Positions 1 to 9,016 of a stretch of 64,000 nt of DNA are shown here, one piece after another. A program made the translations under genes and the position numbers. Origin of the DNA: Candidatus Desulforudis audaxviator MP104C (GTDB lineage: Bacteria; Bacillota; Desulfotomaculia; Desulfotomaculales; Desulforudaceae). Each line of letters opens with the position of its first letter. Position 1 is the first letter of the stretch. The stretch covers positions 1,178,001 to 1,242,000 of the forward strand of contig NC_010424.1 of the NCBI RefSeq assembly GCF_000018425.1. Reading direction: 5' to 3'. The notes below the pieces were generated by a model. The model did no database searches. It was not told the DNA's origin and was given only the letters and a program-made list of their open reading frames with translations.

Positions 1-39
1 AAGGCCGAGCGTGAGGCGGAGGCGGCCGAAACCGCATAG
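1..39 (+). CDS. C-terminal tail of an upstream gene (partial)
   Basis: The first 36 bases read as an open frame KAEREAEAAETA followed by TAG, a charged, alanine/glutamate-rich tail typical of a protein C-terminus. It ends 62 bases before malate dehydrogenase on the same strand, so it may be the previous gene of that operon. Nothing identifies its family. The alternative is that this is non-coding and open by chance. Confidence 0.35.
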   Translation, partial: KAEREAEAAETA

Positions 40-101
40 GGACGCTTGGCCAGACCCGCCGGGCGCGGGAGATACATCTGTTACGAGAGGGAGGCAGTTA
101 G

Positions 102-1031
<930 letters not shown>

Positions 1032-1173
1032 GCGGGTTGCCGCTATGCCAGCTAGTTGCCGAGAGTGATGGTTTTAGTATCACTTGCCGATACTGGCAGG
1101 CGGGTATTGTCACTGATAACGCGTACCGTTAAGGGCAAAGTCACCGGGCCCGGTAGACTGGCCCCCAACAACA

Positions 1174-1210
1174 GAAAAGCCACCCCTGACCATGGGCCGG
1201 GTGGCTTTTC
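1174..1210. terminator. Bidirectional intrinsic terminator between mdh and hsp20
   Basis: Perfect 12-bp inverted repeat: GAAAAGCCACCC at 1174-1185 pairs with GGGTGGCTTTTC at 1199-1210 across a 13-nt loop. The T-rich outer arm on each strand gives a U-tract in both directions, fitting the convergent genes mdh and hsp20. The rest of the 195-bp intergenic space shows no gene. Confidence 0.85.
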
Positions 1211-1226
1211 TTGTTAGCACTCCGTA

Positions 1227-1649
1227 TTACTCGATGTTGATTGTCGTTCCGGACCTGGTTGGGCCGGTCTTGGGCAACCGGATGATCAGCACGCCGTTTT
1301 CCAGTTTGGCGGCCGCCTTGTCCCGGTCCACTTCGGCCGGCAGGGTGATCGCCTCTCTCACGTATACTTCACGGCGCTCCTTGCGGTAGTAGTTCCTTTC
1401 ACTCACTTCCTCGTCCTTCTCACGCTTGGCCTCCAGGGACAGGGTGTTATCCTCCAGTTGAATGCGGATCTCTTCTTTCTTGAATCCGGGCAGATCGGCC
1501 TTGATTACGACATCGTTGCCTTCTTCATAGACGTCCACGGCGGACTTGGCAAATTCCTCGAAGGGCTCGTCCAACAGGCGGAAAAGGCTCTTCACGGGCT
1601 TTCTGATCAACAGTTCAAGCCCGTCAAAAGGGGACAATTCCTTGCGCAT
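1227..1649 (-). CDS. Small heat shock protein, Hsp20/alpha-crystallin family
   Basis: ATP-independent holdase chaperone of 140 residues. The N-terminal arm (MRKELSPFDG, then LLDEPFEEF) is followed by an alpha-crystallin domain from about residue 40 (VDVYEEGNDVVIKADLPGFKKEEI) to the conserved block LENGVLIIRLPK near residue 125. The frame stays open upstream to 2117, but the start at 1649 is set by GGGAGGTG eight bases before the ATG and by the usual family length. The extra upstream frame runs through the promoter and over the next gene on the other strand. It ends at the terminator shared with mdh. Confidence 0.93.
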   Translation of the reverse strand: MRKELSPFDGLELLIRKPVKSLFRLLDEPFEEFAKSAVDVYEEGNDVVIKADLPGFKKEEIRIQLEDNTLSLEAKREKDEEVSERNYYRKERREVYVREAITLPAEVDRDKAAAKLENGVLIIRLPKTGPTRSGTTINIE

Positions 1650-1681
1650 TGCGAACACCTCCCAATGTTCTTTTACCCATG

Positions 1682-1710
1682 ATGATAAGCTGGCGGCAAG
1701 CCAAAAGCAA
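1682..1710 (-). promoter_or_regulatory. Probable sigma-A promoter of hsp20
   Basis: On the minus strand TTGCTT (1705-1710) and TATCAT (1682-1687, 5 of 6 matches to TATAAT) are separated by 17 bp and lie about 35 bp upstream of the hsp20 start. There is no full CIRCE element here, so HrcA control is not supported. Confidence 0.5.
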
Positions 1711-1809
1711 GGGGGTCGATGGATAGATGGATATTTCAAGCTGCAGGGTCTCCGGTTGACCCCTGAACGCGGCGTTGGGTAGTATGAATGCGGGAGGATT
1801 GCCGTCGCA

Positions 1810-2841
1810 ATGAGGCAGCAGCTTGGGCGGGACGTGGCCTGCGATTCTCTGAGGGTAAGTGATAGGATAGGGGGCCGGGGATTGATCACCATCGGATTTT
1901 CGCCGCACCGGGTGGAAGTGTTGGAGCACATGGCCCGGGAGATGGAGGGACACGACTTGATCCTCCTGGAGGAACCACCGGACCCGGTATTCCAGGAGAT
2001 GTTGGCGGGGCGGATGAAGATCGAGGCGTACGTGGAGGAGATGGTGCCAGCTTTTCCGGAGTTCACCCGGCACGCCTGTCTGCTCCTGCGTGGACTGTAT
2101 GCGGCAGGGAAGCGCATCGAGCAGGTGGAGCCATACCTGGAGCGAATGGAGCGGATCTACGACCTCCTGGATAACCAGGGCGTCGATCCGGAGCAGATCC
2201 GGGAGATGCCGGAACTGGGGGAGGTATACCTGGCAGAGGCCAGGGCCACCGCCGCTCTCATGAACTTCTACCGAAAAATCGGGAGCGGGGATTTCGGGGT
2301 CGCGGTGGCGGCCTGCCGGGAGTTCGCGCACGCGGACGCGGCACGCCTGCGGCTAAGGGCGCGTTTGCGGGCGGAGGCGATCGCCGCCGGGGCGCGGTCG
2401 GGCGCCTATGCGGGAAAGGTCTACGTGGAGGCCGGATACATTCACCTGGCGTTCTTTGTCTTCCTGCGGCAGCAGTTGGCGGCGGGGAAGGAGTACTCCA
2501 ATCCCGAAACCTATGGGCGGGTGCATCCGCGCTACCTTTTGGAGGCCGCCCTGGACGAAGTCGGGGGTCCGGGAGCGCCGCGCCAGCTCTATTCTCCCGG
2601 AGACGTCCTCACACTGCGCGCCGTCTTCCGGGCGCCGACCAGCACGGAAGGGGAGGAACTGCTCGCGGCGCGGGCCATCGTATACACCGCCCTTCTGAGC
2701 AAAAAGGAGAAGCTGCCGACCGCACGGGTGCCTTACCCGCACCTGACGGAGGAACTGCGGCTCCTGGCGCACGTGCGGAGCCTCGACTACAAGGCCTGTG
2801 AGGCGGGTTTCCGCAAGTACTTGAGGAAGTATACTATGTAA
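1810..2841 (+). CDS. Uncharacterised protein, faint resemblance to the TraB/ChaN fold
   Basis: I do not recognise this 343-residue protein. It has no signal peptide or membrane segment. After about 24 residues comes a beta strand LITIGFSPHRVEVLEHM and then DLILLEEPPDP, spaced like the N-terminal strand-helix-strand with acidic residues in TraB/PrgY/ChaN proteins; this is a weak analogy, not an identification. The middle (about 60-200) is helical and rich in E and R; the end is basic (RKYLRKYTM). GGGAGG lies 11 bases before the ATG. A later start near the GLITIGF strand is possible. It is followed at 46 bp by a small exporter gene, possibly one operon. Confidence 0.75.
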   Translation: MRQQLGRDVACDSLRVSDRIGGRGLITIGFSPHRVEVLEHMAREMEGHDLILLEEPPDPVFQEMLAGRMKIEAYVEEMVPAFPEFTRHACLLLRGLYAAGKRIEQVEPYLERMERIYDLLDNQGVDPEQIREMPELGEVYLAEARATAALMNFYRKIGSGDFGVAVAACREFAHADAARLRLRARLRAEAIAAGARSGAYAGKVYVEAGYIHLAFFVFLRQQLAAGKEYSNPETYGRVHPRYLLEAALDEVGGPGAPRQLYSPGDVLTLRAVFRAPTSTEGEELLAARAIVYTALLSKKEKLPTARVPYPHLTEELRLLAHVRSLDYKACEAGFRKYLRKYTM

Positions 2842-2887
2842 CTTGAGATCGTCGCGTAGACGCGATTCTGAAAGGAGTTACCAATAC

Positions 2888-3409
2888 ATGGCACCCACCG
2901 ATACAATGACATCATACCTGCTTAAGTTGGCAGCCGTCTTCGGCCTGGGTGCCGCGCCCTGGTTCGAGATCATAGTCGCCGTGCCGGCCGGCGTGGTGAT
3001 GGGCCTGACGCCGGCGGTGGCAACGGCGGCCGCCGTTGCCGGGAATGTCGTGTCGGTCGCCGTGCTGATGGCGGTGTTACCGCGCCTGAGGAACTGGTTT
3101 TCCAGTACTTTCCTGCCACGGAAGCGGCATAAGGGAGAGGATGGCCTTTCGGCCCGGTACAGGCGCTTCCAGTACCTCTGGAACCGGTACGGCGTGGCCG
3201 GCGCCGGCCTGGGGGCGCCGGTGGTCACCGGCACGCACCTGGCGGTCGTGCTGTGCGTGATTCTGGGCGCTTCGGCCGGCCGCACGCTGGCCTGGACCAC
3301 AATCGGGATTCTTGCCTGGGGAGGCATGTTGGCGGTGGCCTGTCAACTGGGCCTGGAGAGCCTACAGTACCTGATCCCGGAATGGGCGATGGCAAGGCTT
3401 CAGCCCTGA
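2888..3409 (+). CDS. Small multidrug export protein family (Sm_multidrug_ex, COG2426)
   Basis: A 173-residue integral membrane protein with about four hydrophobic segments (roughly 8-30, 33-58, 100-130 and 135-160) and the family signature: APWFEIIVAVPAGVVMGL near the N-terminus and the NRYGVAGAGLGAPVVTG glycine-rich stretch. The family name suggests export, but no substrate has been firmly assigned. The frame is open from 2843, but AAAGGAGTTACC at 2871-2882 places the start at the ATG at 2888. It is co-oriented with the preceding unknown gene. No clear terminator follows; the 156-bp gap to 3565 holds no gene that I can see. Confidence 0.85.
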   Translation: MAPTDTMTSYLLKLAAVFGLGAAPWFEIIVAVPAGVVMGLTPAVATAAAVAGNVVSVAVLMAVLPRLRNWFSSTFLPRKRHKGEDGLSARYRRFQYLWNRYGVAGAGLGAPVVTGTHLAVVLCVILGASAGRTLAWTTIGILAWGGMLAVACQLGLESLQYLIPEWAMARLQP

Positions 3410-3565
3410 TCTGAGCCGGTTTATGTAAAATCCACGTTTTTGACTCGGGTACTACTTCCGATAATAGATATTATGTTGCCTAGAAAAGAACCAGATTCGG
3501 GCGTCGCTGACGCATGCTGCCGATCACGTTGAGTATTAGATTATCCGGATGCTGGTGGACACGTA

Positions 3566-4348
3566 CTATTCCACTCTGTTGAAGGCCTGCATGCTCAGGG
3601 TGACCATCAGAATTGAAAAGCCCGCCAGGACGAGGACATCGTAGTACAAGGGGTAGTACACTACGAAATCCTTGGCTGGCGAGTCGATGAACATGATGTT
3701 GCGGAGGGCGTCAACGCCGTAGGCCACCGGATTGAGCTTCATCACGGGCTGCATCCATTCCGGGGCGATTCCGATCGGGAAAAAGGCGCCGCTCAAGAGG
3801 AACAACGGGACGATGATGAAGTTCATGATCATGTGAAACCCCTCCATGCTCTCGGTATTGGCGGCCACCACCGTCCCGAAGGAAGTGATGGCGAAGGCCA
3901 GCAGGAACAGCAGGGGCAGAATTTGCAGGATTGCGGACGGGGACAGCGCGAGTCCGGCCAGCGGGGCCAGGAGCAGCAGGATTGCGCCCTGGAGCAGGGC
4001 GGTCGTGCTCCCGCCCAGAGCCTTGCCGACCGCGATGGCGCTACGCGGCACAGGGGCCACTAGCACCGCTTTTAAAAAGCCGAATTCGCGGTCCCAGATG
4101 ATGGACACCGAGGCGAACATGGAGGTAAAAAGGATGGTCATCGCCACGATTCCGGGGTACATAAAGCTGAGGTAATCGAACCCTTCGATGTTGAGCTGGA
4201 ACATGGCCCGCAGCCCCTGGCCCATGATCACCAGGTAGAGCAGGGGCTGGCCCACCATCGCCAGCAGGCGCGTGCGTTCCCGGAAATACTTCTTGATCTC
4301 GCGCAACCAGATCACATATACCGTAACCCCGAAGGTCTTCAATTCCAA
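3566..4348 (-). CDS. ABC-2 type exporter permease (DrrB-like)
   Basis: Membrane subunit of a two-gene ABC exporter; 260 residues with six hydrophobic segments. The conserved ABC-2 pattern is present: an N-terminal cytoplasmic REIKKYFRERTRLL, then GQGL after the first helix, a central helix ending in FGTVVAANTESMEG, and a C-terminal LNPVAYGVDALRNIMF. The start is TTG at 4348, three bases after the stop of the ATPase gene, so the two are co-translated. Family members export antibiotics or lipids; the substrate here cannot be read from sequence. Confidence 0.9.
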   Translation of the reverse strand: MELKTFGVTVYVIWLREIKKYFRERTRLLAMVGQPLLYLVIMGQGLRAMFQLNIEGFDYLSFMYPGIVAMTILFTSMFASVSIIWDREFGFLKAVLVAPVPRSAIAVGKALGGSTTALLQGAILLLLAPLAGLALSPSAILQILPLLFLLAFAITSFGTVVAANTESMEGFHMIMNFIIVPLFLLSGAFFPIGIAPEWMQPVMKLNPVAYGVDALRNIMFIDSPAKDFVVYYPLYYDVLVLAGFSILMVTLSMQAFNRVE

Positions 4349-4351
4349 CCG

Positions 4352-5332
4352 CTATCTTCCCTTTCTGGCTCTGGCCCTGCGGGTTTGGCGCATTCTTTCC
4401 AGGGAATCGGGCGCTTCCTCACGAATCGCCCGCCCGGTCAGGCTCAAGAATACATCCTCCAGGGTGGGCTTGCTGATCCCGAGTGCGGTCAGGCCCGGAA
4501 CCGCGGCCGCGAGGCGGGGTATCAGTTCCTCGCCGGCTCCGTTTGTCGCCGGCAACTGTATTACCCGGTCGCCTTGCAGCACCGCCTCCAGTCCCAGCTG
4601 TTCCTTGATCGAGCGCAGGGCGCCTTCCGGATCTCGAGTTTCAACAGTGATCAGGTCCGTCTCCACCGTGGCCTTGAGCGCTGCGGGACTGTCCAGGGCG
4701 ACGATCCGACCGTGGTCGATAATCCCGACCCGGTCACAGGCCTCCGCTTCCTCGATGTAGTGAGTGGTCAAGAAAACGGTTGCCCCTTCCGTCCGGCGGA
4801 TTCTCCCGATATACTCCCAGATGTGCCTGCGGGTCTGGGGATCCAGCCCCACGGTCGGTTCATCTAGAAAAAGGACTCCCGGCCGGTGCAGGAGGCCCCG
4901 GGCGATCTCCAGGCGGCGCTTCATTCCGCCCGAGAACCTCCGGACCAGGTCGTTCCGGCGGTCGGCCAGTCCGACCAACTCCAGAAGTTCAAGGATTCGC
5001 GGCCCGGTTTCCCGCCGGGCCACCCCGTACAGCATGGCGTGCAGCTGCAGGTTTTCCTGCGCCGTCAGGCGGTCGTCCAGGCTGGGGTCTTGAAACACCA
5101 TGCCTATCGAGCGCCGCACCGCGGCCGGCTCGCGCACGACATCATATCCGTTGACGCGCGCAGTGCCGCCGGTGGGCCGCAGCAGCGTGGCCAGGACCTT
5201 GATGGTCGTGGTCTTCCCCGCGCCGTTCGGGCCGAGGAAGCCGAAGAACTCCCCCTTCCCCACCGTGAACGAGACTTCGTCGACCGCCGTAAACTCCTTG
5301 AATCTCTTGGTTAACTTGCGGACCTCTATCAT
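4352..5332 (-). CDS. ABC exporter ATP-binding protein (DrrA-like)
   Basis: ATPase partner of the permease that follows; 326 residues. Walker A GPNGAGKTT is at about 35-43, the Q-loop is in GMVFQDPSLDDRL, the signature is FSGGMKRRLEIARGL, and Walker B is VLFLDEPTVGLDP with the switch His in TTHYIEEAE. The C-terminal extension (DLITVETRDPEGAL onward) is the regulatory tail characteristic of DrrA/CcmA-type exporters. It ends in a basic cluster (RMRQTRRARARKGR). A possible promoter lies about 70 bp upstream. Confidence 0.93.
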   Translation of the reverse strand: MIEVRKLTKRFKEFTAVDEVSFTVGKGEFFGFLGPNGAGKTTTIKVLATLLRPTGGTARVNGYDVVREPAAVRRSIGMVFQDPSLDDRLTAQENLQLHAMLYGVARRETGPRILELLELVGLADRRNDLVRRFSGGMKRRLEIARGLLHRPGVLFLDEPTVGLDPQTRRHIWEYIGRIRRTEGATVFLTTHYIEEAEACDRVGIIDHGRIVALDSPAALKATVETDLITVETRDPEGALRSIKEQLGLEAVLQGDRVIQLPATNGAGEELIPRLAAAVPGLTALGISKPTLEDVFLSLTGRAIREEAPDSLERMRQTRRARARKGR

Positions 5333-5383
5333 CAGGCGGCACCCCTATCGTATAAAGGGCTGCCTTCCGTTGAAGCAGCCTGC

Positions 5384-5461
5384 TCATATTAGCCCGTATA
5401 CATAATATAATGCACGCCGCGTCCGGCAAGAGCAAATCTTTTTGTTGCGGGGCCGGATCAT
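5384..5461 (-). CDS. Possible 25-residue basic leader peptide upstream of the DrrA gene
   Basis: A very short frame starts at an ATG preceded by AGGAGGGCGCTTCT, an excellent ribosome-binding site. It encodes a Lys/Arg/Cys/Tyr-rich peptide that begins MIRPRNKKIC and ends VYGLI. It stops 51 bases before the DrrA-type gene. It could be a translated leader or small protein, or chance. The surrounding 325-bp space (5333-5657) holds otherwise only the candidate promoter at 5402-5429 and an 8-bp-stem hairpin at 5596-5619 downstream of livF. Confidence 0.25.
   Translation of the reverse strand: MIRPRNKKICSCRTRRALYYVYGLI
5402..5429 (-). promoter_or_regulatory. Possible promoter of the DrrAB-type exporter
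   Basis: On the minus strand TTGCCG (5424-5429) and TATTAT (5402-5407) are 16 bp apart in an AT-rich island, about 70 bp before the DrrA start. The -10 matches 5 of 6 positions; the -35 is moderate. It overlaps the small peptide frame, so both cannot be used in the simplest model. Confidence 0.4.
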
Positions 5462-5595
5462 AGAAGCGCCCTCCTGGATACGCCCCCGACAGGCACGACC
5501 ATACGTCCCGGGCGGGCACAGATCACACTCCTTACGGGCACGGTACGCCCAGAACGGATGGGGAGGGTGGGGGGATGATCTTGCGCCAGTGGCGT

Positions 5596-5619
5596 TCAGG
5601 CCGGTCCTTGACGGCCTGA
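5596..5619. terminator. Hairpin downstream of livF
   Basis: TCAGGCCG (5596-5603) and CGGCCTGA (5612-5619) form an 8-bp stem with an 8-nt loop, 39 bases past the livF stop. No U-tract follows on the minus strand, so termination by this element alone is doubtful, but no better candidate lies between livF and the exporter. Confidence 0.35.
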
Positions 5620-5657
5620 CGGAACTTTGCACGAGGTTGATCTACGCACGGAAGGCT

Positions 5658-6365
5658 CTAAGCGCCCAGGTAGGCCCGGCGCACGTCCGGGTTGCCGGCC
5701 AGTTCCTCGGCCGGTCCGGTGAGGGTGATCTGTCCGGTCTCCAGCACGTAGCCGCGCCGGGCGACGGACAGGGCCATGTGGGCATTCTGCTCCACGAGGA
5801 GAATGGTGGTTCCCTGTTCGTTAAGCTCCCTGATAATGGAAAATATTTCCCGTACCAGCATCGGTGCGAGGCCCATGGAAGGCTCATCCATCAGCAAGAG
5901 CTTGGGTCTGGACATCAAAGCCCGCCCTATGGCCAACATTTGCTGTTCCCCGCCGCTCAAAGTGCCGGCCAACTGGCGGCGACGCTCCAGAAGGCGCGGG
6001 AAGCGTCCGAAAACCCGCTCCATAGCCTCACGGGTCTTCCGGCCTCCTTTCGCCACGTACGCGCCCATCTCGAGGTTCTCCTGCACCGACATGGTGGCGA
6101 ACACCCGGCGCCCCTCCGGCACGTGGCTGATTCCCAGCGCCACGATCCGGCTGGGGGACATCCGGGTGATGTCCCGGCCCGCGAACACGATCCGTCCCCT
6201 CCGGGGGCGGATCAGTCCGGAGATGGTCCAGAGGGCGGTGCTTTTCCCGGCACCGTTCGCCCCGATCAGGGCCACGATTTCTCCTTCGTTTACCGTCAGC
6301 GAGATGCCGGTCAGGGCTTCAATGGTGCCGTAGTTGACCGAGACGTTGTCCAGTTCCAGAAGCAC
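5658..6365 (-). CDS. livF: Branched-chain amino acid ABC transporter, ATPase LivF
   Basis: One of two cytoplasmic ATPases of the high-affinity Leu/Ile/Val importer; 235 residues, usual LivF length. Walker A GANGAGKST, signature LSGGEQQMLAIGRAL and Walker B LLLMDEPSMGLAP are all intact. The LivF-typical MGLAPMLV and LVEQN (VEQNAHMAL) motifs separate it from LivG. It starts at a GTG that shares one base with the livG stop, so it is translationally coupled, and it is the last gene of livKHMGF. Confidence 0.95.
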   Translation of the reverse strand: MLLELDNVSVNYGTIEALTGISLTVNEGEIVALIGANGAGKSTALWTISGLIRPRRGRIVFAGRDITRMSPSRIVALGISHVPEGRRVFATMSVQENLEMGAYVAKGGRKTREAMERVFGRFPRLLERRRQLAGTLSGGEQQMLAIGRALMSRPKLLLMDEPSMGLAPMLVREIFSIIRELNEQGTTILLVEQNAHMALSVARRGYVLETGQITLTGPAEELAGNPDVRRAYLGA

Positions 6366-7135
6366 TACCCCACCTCCTTTCCCAGGTAAGCCTCGATCAC
6401 CCGCGGGTCGGCCTGAACCTCCGCCGGGGTCCCGGTGCAGATTTCCCGGCCGTAGTCCAGTACGGTGATCTTCTGGGAGAGGGTCATGACAAATTTCATG
6501 TCGTGCTCCACCAGGAAGATGGTGATGCCCTGTTCCTGAATCCTCTTGATCAGCTGTAAGAGGCTTTGCTTTTCCTGCGGGTTCATGCCGGCGGCGGGTT
6601 CGTCGAGCAGAAGCAACGCTGGCTCGGACACCAGGCCGCGCGCGATTTCCAGACGCCGCTGCTCCCCGTAGGAGAGGTTTTTGGCCAGTTCGTCCTTCTT
6701 GCGTGAAAGCCCCACCAGTTCCAGGGCCGCGAGGGATGCCTCGGTAGTGTCCCGCTCCTCGGCCTTAAACCCCGGATGGCGGATGAGCGCACCCAGGACG
6801 TTGCTTTTTCCTCGGGAATGACGCCCGACCTTGACATTGTCCAGCACCGAGGCGTTCTTGAACAGGCGGATGTTCTGGAAGGTGCGCGCAATCCCGGCGG
6901 CGGCGATGTCGTAGGGATTCAGGCGCGTGATCTCCCGGCCGCGGAAACGGATGCTCCCGGAGGTCGGGCGGAAAATGCCGGTCACCACGTTGAAGACCGT
7001 GGTCTTCCCCGCCCCGTTGGGGCCAATGAGGGCCCTGATGGAGCCGGATTCGATATTCATGTCCAACCGGTGCACCGCGGTGAGCCCGCCGAAGTTCACC
7101 GTTACGCTTTCCAGTTCAAGCAGCACCTCTGACAT
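6365..7135 (-). CDS. livG: Branched-chain amino acid ABC transporter, ATPase LivG
   Basis: Second ATPase of the Liv importer; 256 residues. Walker A GPNGAGKTT, the LivG-typical GIARTFQNIRLF Q-loop, signature LSYGEQRRLEIARGL (the family has SYGEQ where most ABC proteins have SGGQ), Walker B LLLDEPAAGMNP and switch VEHDMKFVM are present. The C-terminal DPRVIEAYLG is the canonical LivG ending. ATG start with a GGAGG-rich leader 18 bp after the livM stop. Confidence 0.95.
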   Translation of the reverse strand: MSEVLLELESVTVNFGGLTAVHRLDMNIESGSIRALIGPNGAGKTTVFNVVTGIFRPTSGSIRFRGREITRLNPYDIAAAGIARTFQNIRLFKNASVLDNVKVGRHSRGKSNVLGALIRHPGFKAEERDTTEASLAALELVGLSRKKDELAKNLSYGEQRRLEIARGLVSEPALLLLDEPAAGMNPQEKQSLLQLIKRIQEQGITIFLVEHDMKFVMTLSQKITVLDYGREICTGTPAEVQADPRVIEAYLGKEVG

Positions 7136-7153
7136 CCGTCTCTCCCCCGCCTC

Positions 7154-8053
7154 CTACGTCCCACCGGCCGGTGTGGCGGTGTTTCTCGTTTTTGACAACA
7201 GGTGCTTGAAGCTGCGCACGAGGTCCACTCCGCCCAGTAGCCCGCTCGGGCGGAAGATCATCATGAGCACCATCAGGATCCCGTACATCATCATCCGGTA
7301 CTCGGCTGAAAACCGGAGCATTTCCGGCGCTATCGTCAGGATCGTGGTGCCGAGAACGGCTCCCGGAATGCTGCCCAGCCCGCCGAGCACCACAAAGCAC
7401 AGGATCTCGAAGGAACGGGCGAAACCGAAATCCGACGGGTTCAGGTACTGCAGGAGGTGCGCGTAGAGCCCGCCGGCCAGGCCGGCGCAAAACGAGCCGA
7501 TGGCGAACGCCCCTACCTTATACCACAGGCTCTTGATGCCCATGCACTCGGCGGCGATCTCGTCCTCCCGGATGGCAACCAGCGCCCGGCCGAACCGGGA
7601 GTTGTTCAGGCGGTACATGGCCCAGATGGTCAGAATCACCAGCACATACACCGTGACCAGGTTCGTCTCCCGCGGAATCCCGGCCAGTCCGCGGGCCCCG
7701 CCCGTGATCTCCAGGTTCATGAACACCACGCGCACAATCTCGGCGAAGCCCAGCGTGGCGATGCCCAAGTAGTCGCCGGTGAGCCGCATGCTCGGAAACC
7801 CCACGAGCACCCCGGCCAGGGCGGCCGCGCACGCTCCCGCCAAAAGGCATGCTAGAAACGGCAGGTCCAGCCTCAGGTTCAGCAGCGCGGCCGTGTAAGC
7901 GCCGATGCTCAGAAAAGCGGCGTGGCCGAACGAGAGCTGCCCGGTGACCCCGGTGATCAGGTGCAAGCCCAAAGCCGCGATCAGGAAGATCCCCAGCAGG
8001 GTCAGGACCTGGACATAGTACGGATTGATGAACTGTCTGATCAGATCGTCCAT
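7154..8053 (-). CDS. livM: Branched-chain amino acid ABC transporter, permease LivM
   Basis: Inner-membrane permease of the Liv importer; about 299 residues with eight or nine hydrophobic segments. Family motifs include HLITGVTGQLSFGHAAF near residue 32, and the cytoplasmic loop LVAIREDEIAAECMGI followed by KVGAFAIGSFCAGLAGG that contacts the ATPase. A GTG precedes the ATG at 8053; the ATG is chosen because AAAGGTG is then seven bases away. It begins 4 bp after the livH stop. Confidence 0.94.
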   Translation of the reverse strand: MDDLIRQFINPYYVQVLTLLGIFLIAALGLHLITGVTGQLSFGHAAFLSIGAYTAALLNLRLDLPFLACLLAGACAAALAGVLVGFPSMRLTGDYLGIATLGFAEIVRVVFMNLEITGGARGLAGIPRETNLVTVYVLVILTIWAMYRLNNSRFGRALVAIREDEIAAECMGIKSLWYKVGAFAIGSFCAGLAGGLYAHLLQYLNPSDFGFARSFEILCFVVLGGLGSIPGAVLGTTILTIAPEMLRFSAEYRMMMYGILMVLMMIFRPSGLLGGVDLVRSFKHLLSKTRNTATPAGGT

Positions 8054-8057
8054 CACG

Positions 8058-8939
8058 CTACACCTTTCTCTGCTGCGGCTGGCCCAAAAGGCCCGAAGGC
8101 CGGATCAGGAGGACCAAAATCAGGAGGCCGAAGGCGATGGCGTCCCGGTAGCTCCCAAAGCCGGCGGCCACCCCCAGCACCTCGGCGACGCCCAGGAAAA
8201 GCCCCCCGAGCACCGCCCCCGGCACGCTGCCGATGCCGCCCACCACGGCGGCGCAGAATGCCTTAAGCCCTGCCATGACACCCATCAGCGGGAAAATGGA
8301 ATTGAAATACATGCCGACCAGCACGCCTCCGGCCGCGGCCATCACTGCGCCCAAGGCGAAGGTGAAGGAGATCACGGCGTTGACGTTGATGCCCATCAGG
8401 CCGGCGGTGTGCAGATCCTCGGACGTGGCCCGCATGGCCTTCCCCATTTTCGTCCGCCGGATGACCAACTGGAGAATGATCATCAGGCAAGTGGCCACCA
8501 TCAGGATCACGATCTGCACGGTGGAGATATGGAGCGGCCCCACGGTGTGGATGGTGTTTTTGACCACCTGGGGGAAACCCACGGGCTGGGGGCCCTTGAT
8601 CAGGGTCATCAGTGTCTGAATGAAAATGGAAACGCCGATCGAAGAGATCAGCGGGGCCAGGCGGGTGGAGCCGCGTAGCGGCCGGTAGGCCACGCGTTCG
8701 ATGCTCACGGCTACAATGAGACAGGCCAGCATGGCCGCGCAAAGGGCGAACCAGATGTTGGCGCCGAGCACGACCGCGGTCAGCCCGACGAAGGCGCCAA
8801 TCATATACACGTCGCCGTGGGCGAAATTGATGAGTTTAATGATGCCGTACACCATGGTGTAACCCAGGGCGATGAGCGCGTATACCGATCCGAGCGTGAT
8901 TCCGTTTAACAGCTGCTGCAGGAACGTTTGCAGATCCAT
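8058..8939 (-). CDS. livH: Branched-chain amino acid ABC transporter, permease LivH
   Basis: Second permease of the Liv importer, 293 residues, normal length. Hallmarks are the N-terminal LLNGITLGSVYALIALGYTMVYGIIKLINFAHGD and the later KMGKAMRATSEDLHTAGLMGINV coupling loop, with the GGIGSVPGAVLGG segment near the C-terminus. GGAGG six bases upstream fixes the ATG. It follows livK across a 77-bp gap containing a hairpin. Confidence 0.95.
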   Translation of the reverse strand: MDLQTFLQQLLNGITLGSVYALIALGYTMVYGIIKLINFAHGDVYMIGAFVGLTAVVLGANIWFALCAAMLACLIVAVSIERVAYRPLRGSTRLAPLISSIGVSIFIQTLMTLIKGPQPVGFPQVVKNTIHTVGPLHISTVQIVILMVATCLMIILQLVIRRTKMGKAMRATSEDLHTAGLMGINVNAVISFTFALGAVMAAAGGVLVGMYFNSIFPLMGVMAGLKAFCAAVVGGIGSVPGAVLGGLFLGVAEVLGVAAGFGSYRDAIAFGLLILVLLIRPSGLLGQPQQRKV

Positions 8940-8966
8940 CTGCGGCCTCCATATTTATTTAAAGCG

Positions 8967-8995
8967 GCAGCCACTGCGCTAAAGGCAATGGCCGC
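8967..8995 (-). promoter_or_regulatory. Hairpin between livK and livH
   Basis: In RNA from the minus strand the arm covering 8985-8995 pairs with that covering 8967-8977: an 11-bp stem including two G-U wobble pairs and a 7-nt loop (8978-8984). It sits 21 bp after the livK stop and has no U-tract. Such hairpins commonly protect the 3' end of the binding-protein message or partly stop transcription, so that the binding protein exceeds the membrane parts; that role is inference here. Confidence 0.6.
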
Positions 8996-9016
8996 CTCAA
9001 ATCGGACGCCGGGGTG

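Noticed and set aside
1214-1222. TTAGCACTC, identical to one half of the CIRCE operator, near hsp20
   Set aside because: There is no matching GAGTGCTAA nine bases away, and it lies at the 3' end of hsp20, not at its promoter.
5142-5519. 125-codon minus-strand frame with AAGGAG before its GTG, overlapping the DrrA gene
   Set aside because: More than half lies in the wrong frame of the DrrA coding sequence and nothing in it resembles a protein family, though the ribosome-binding site is good.
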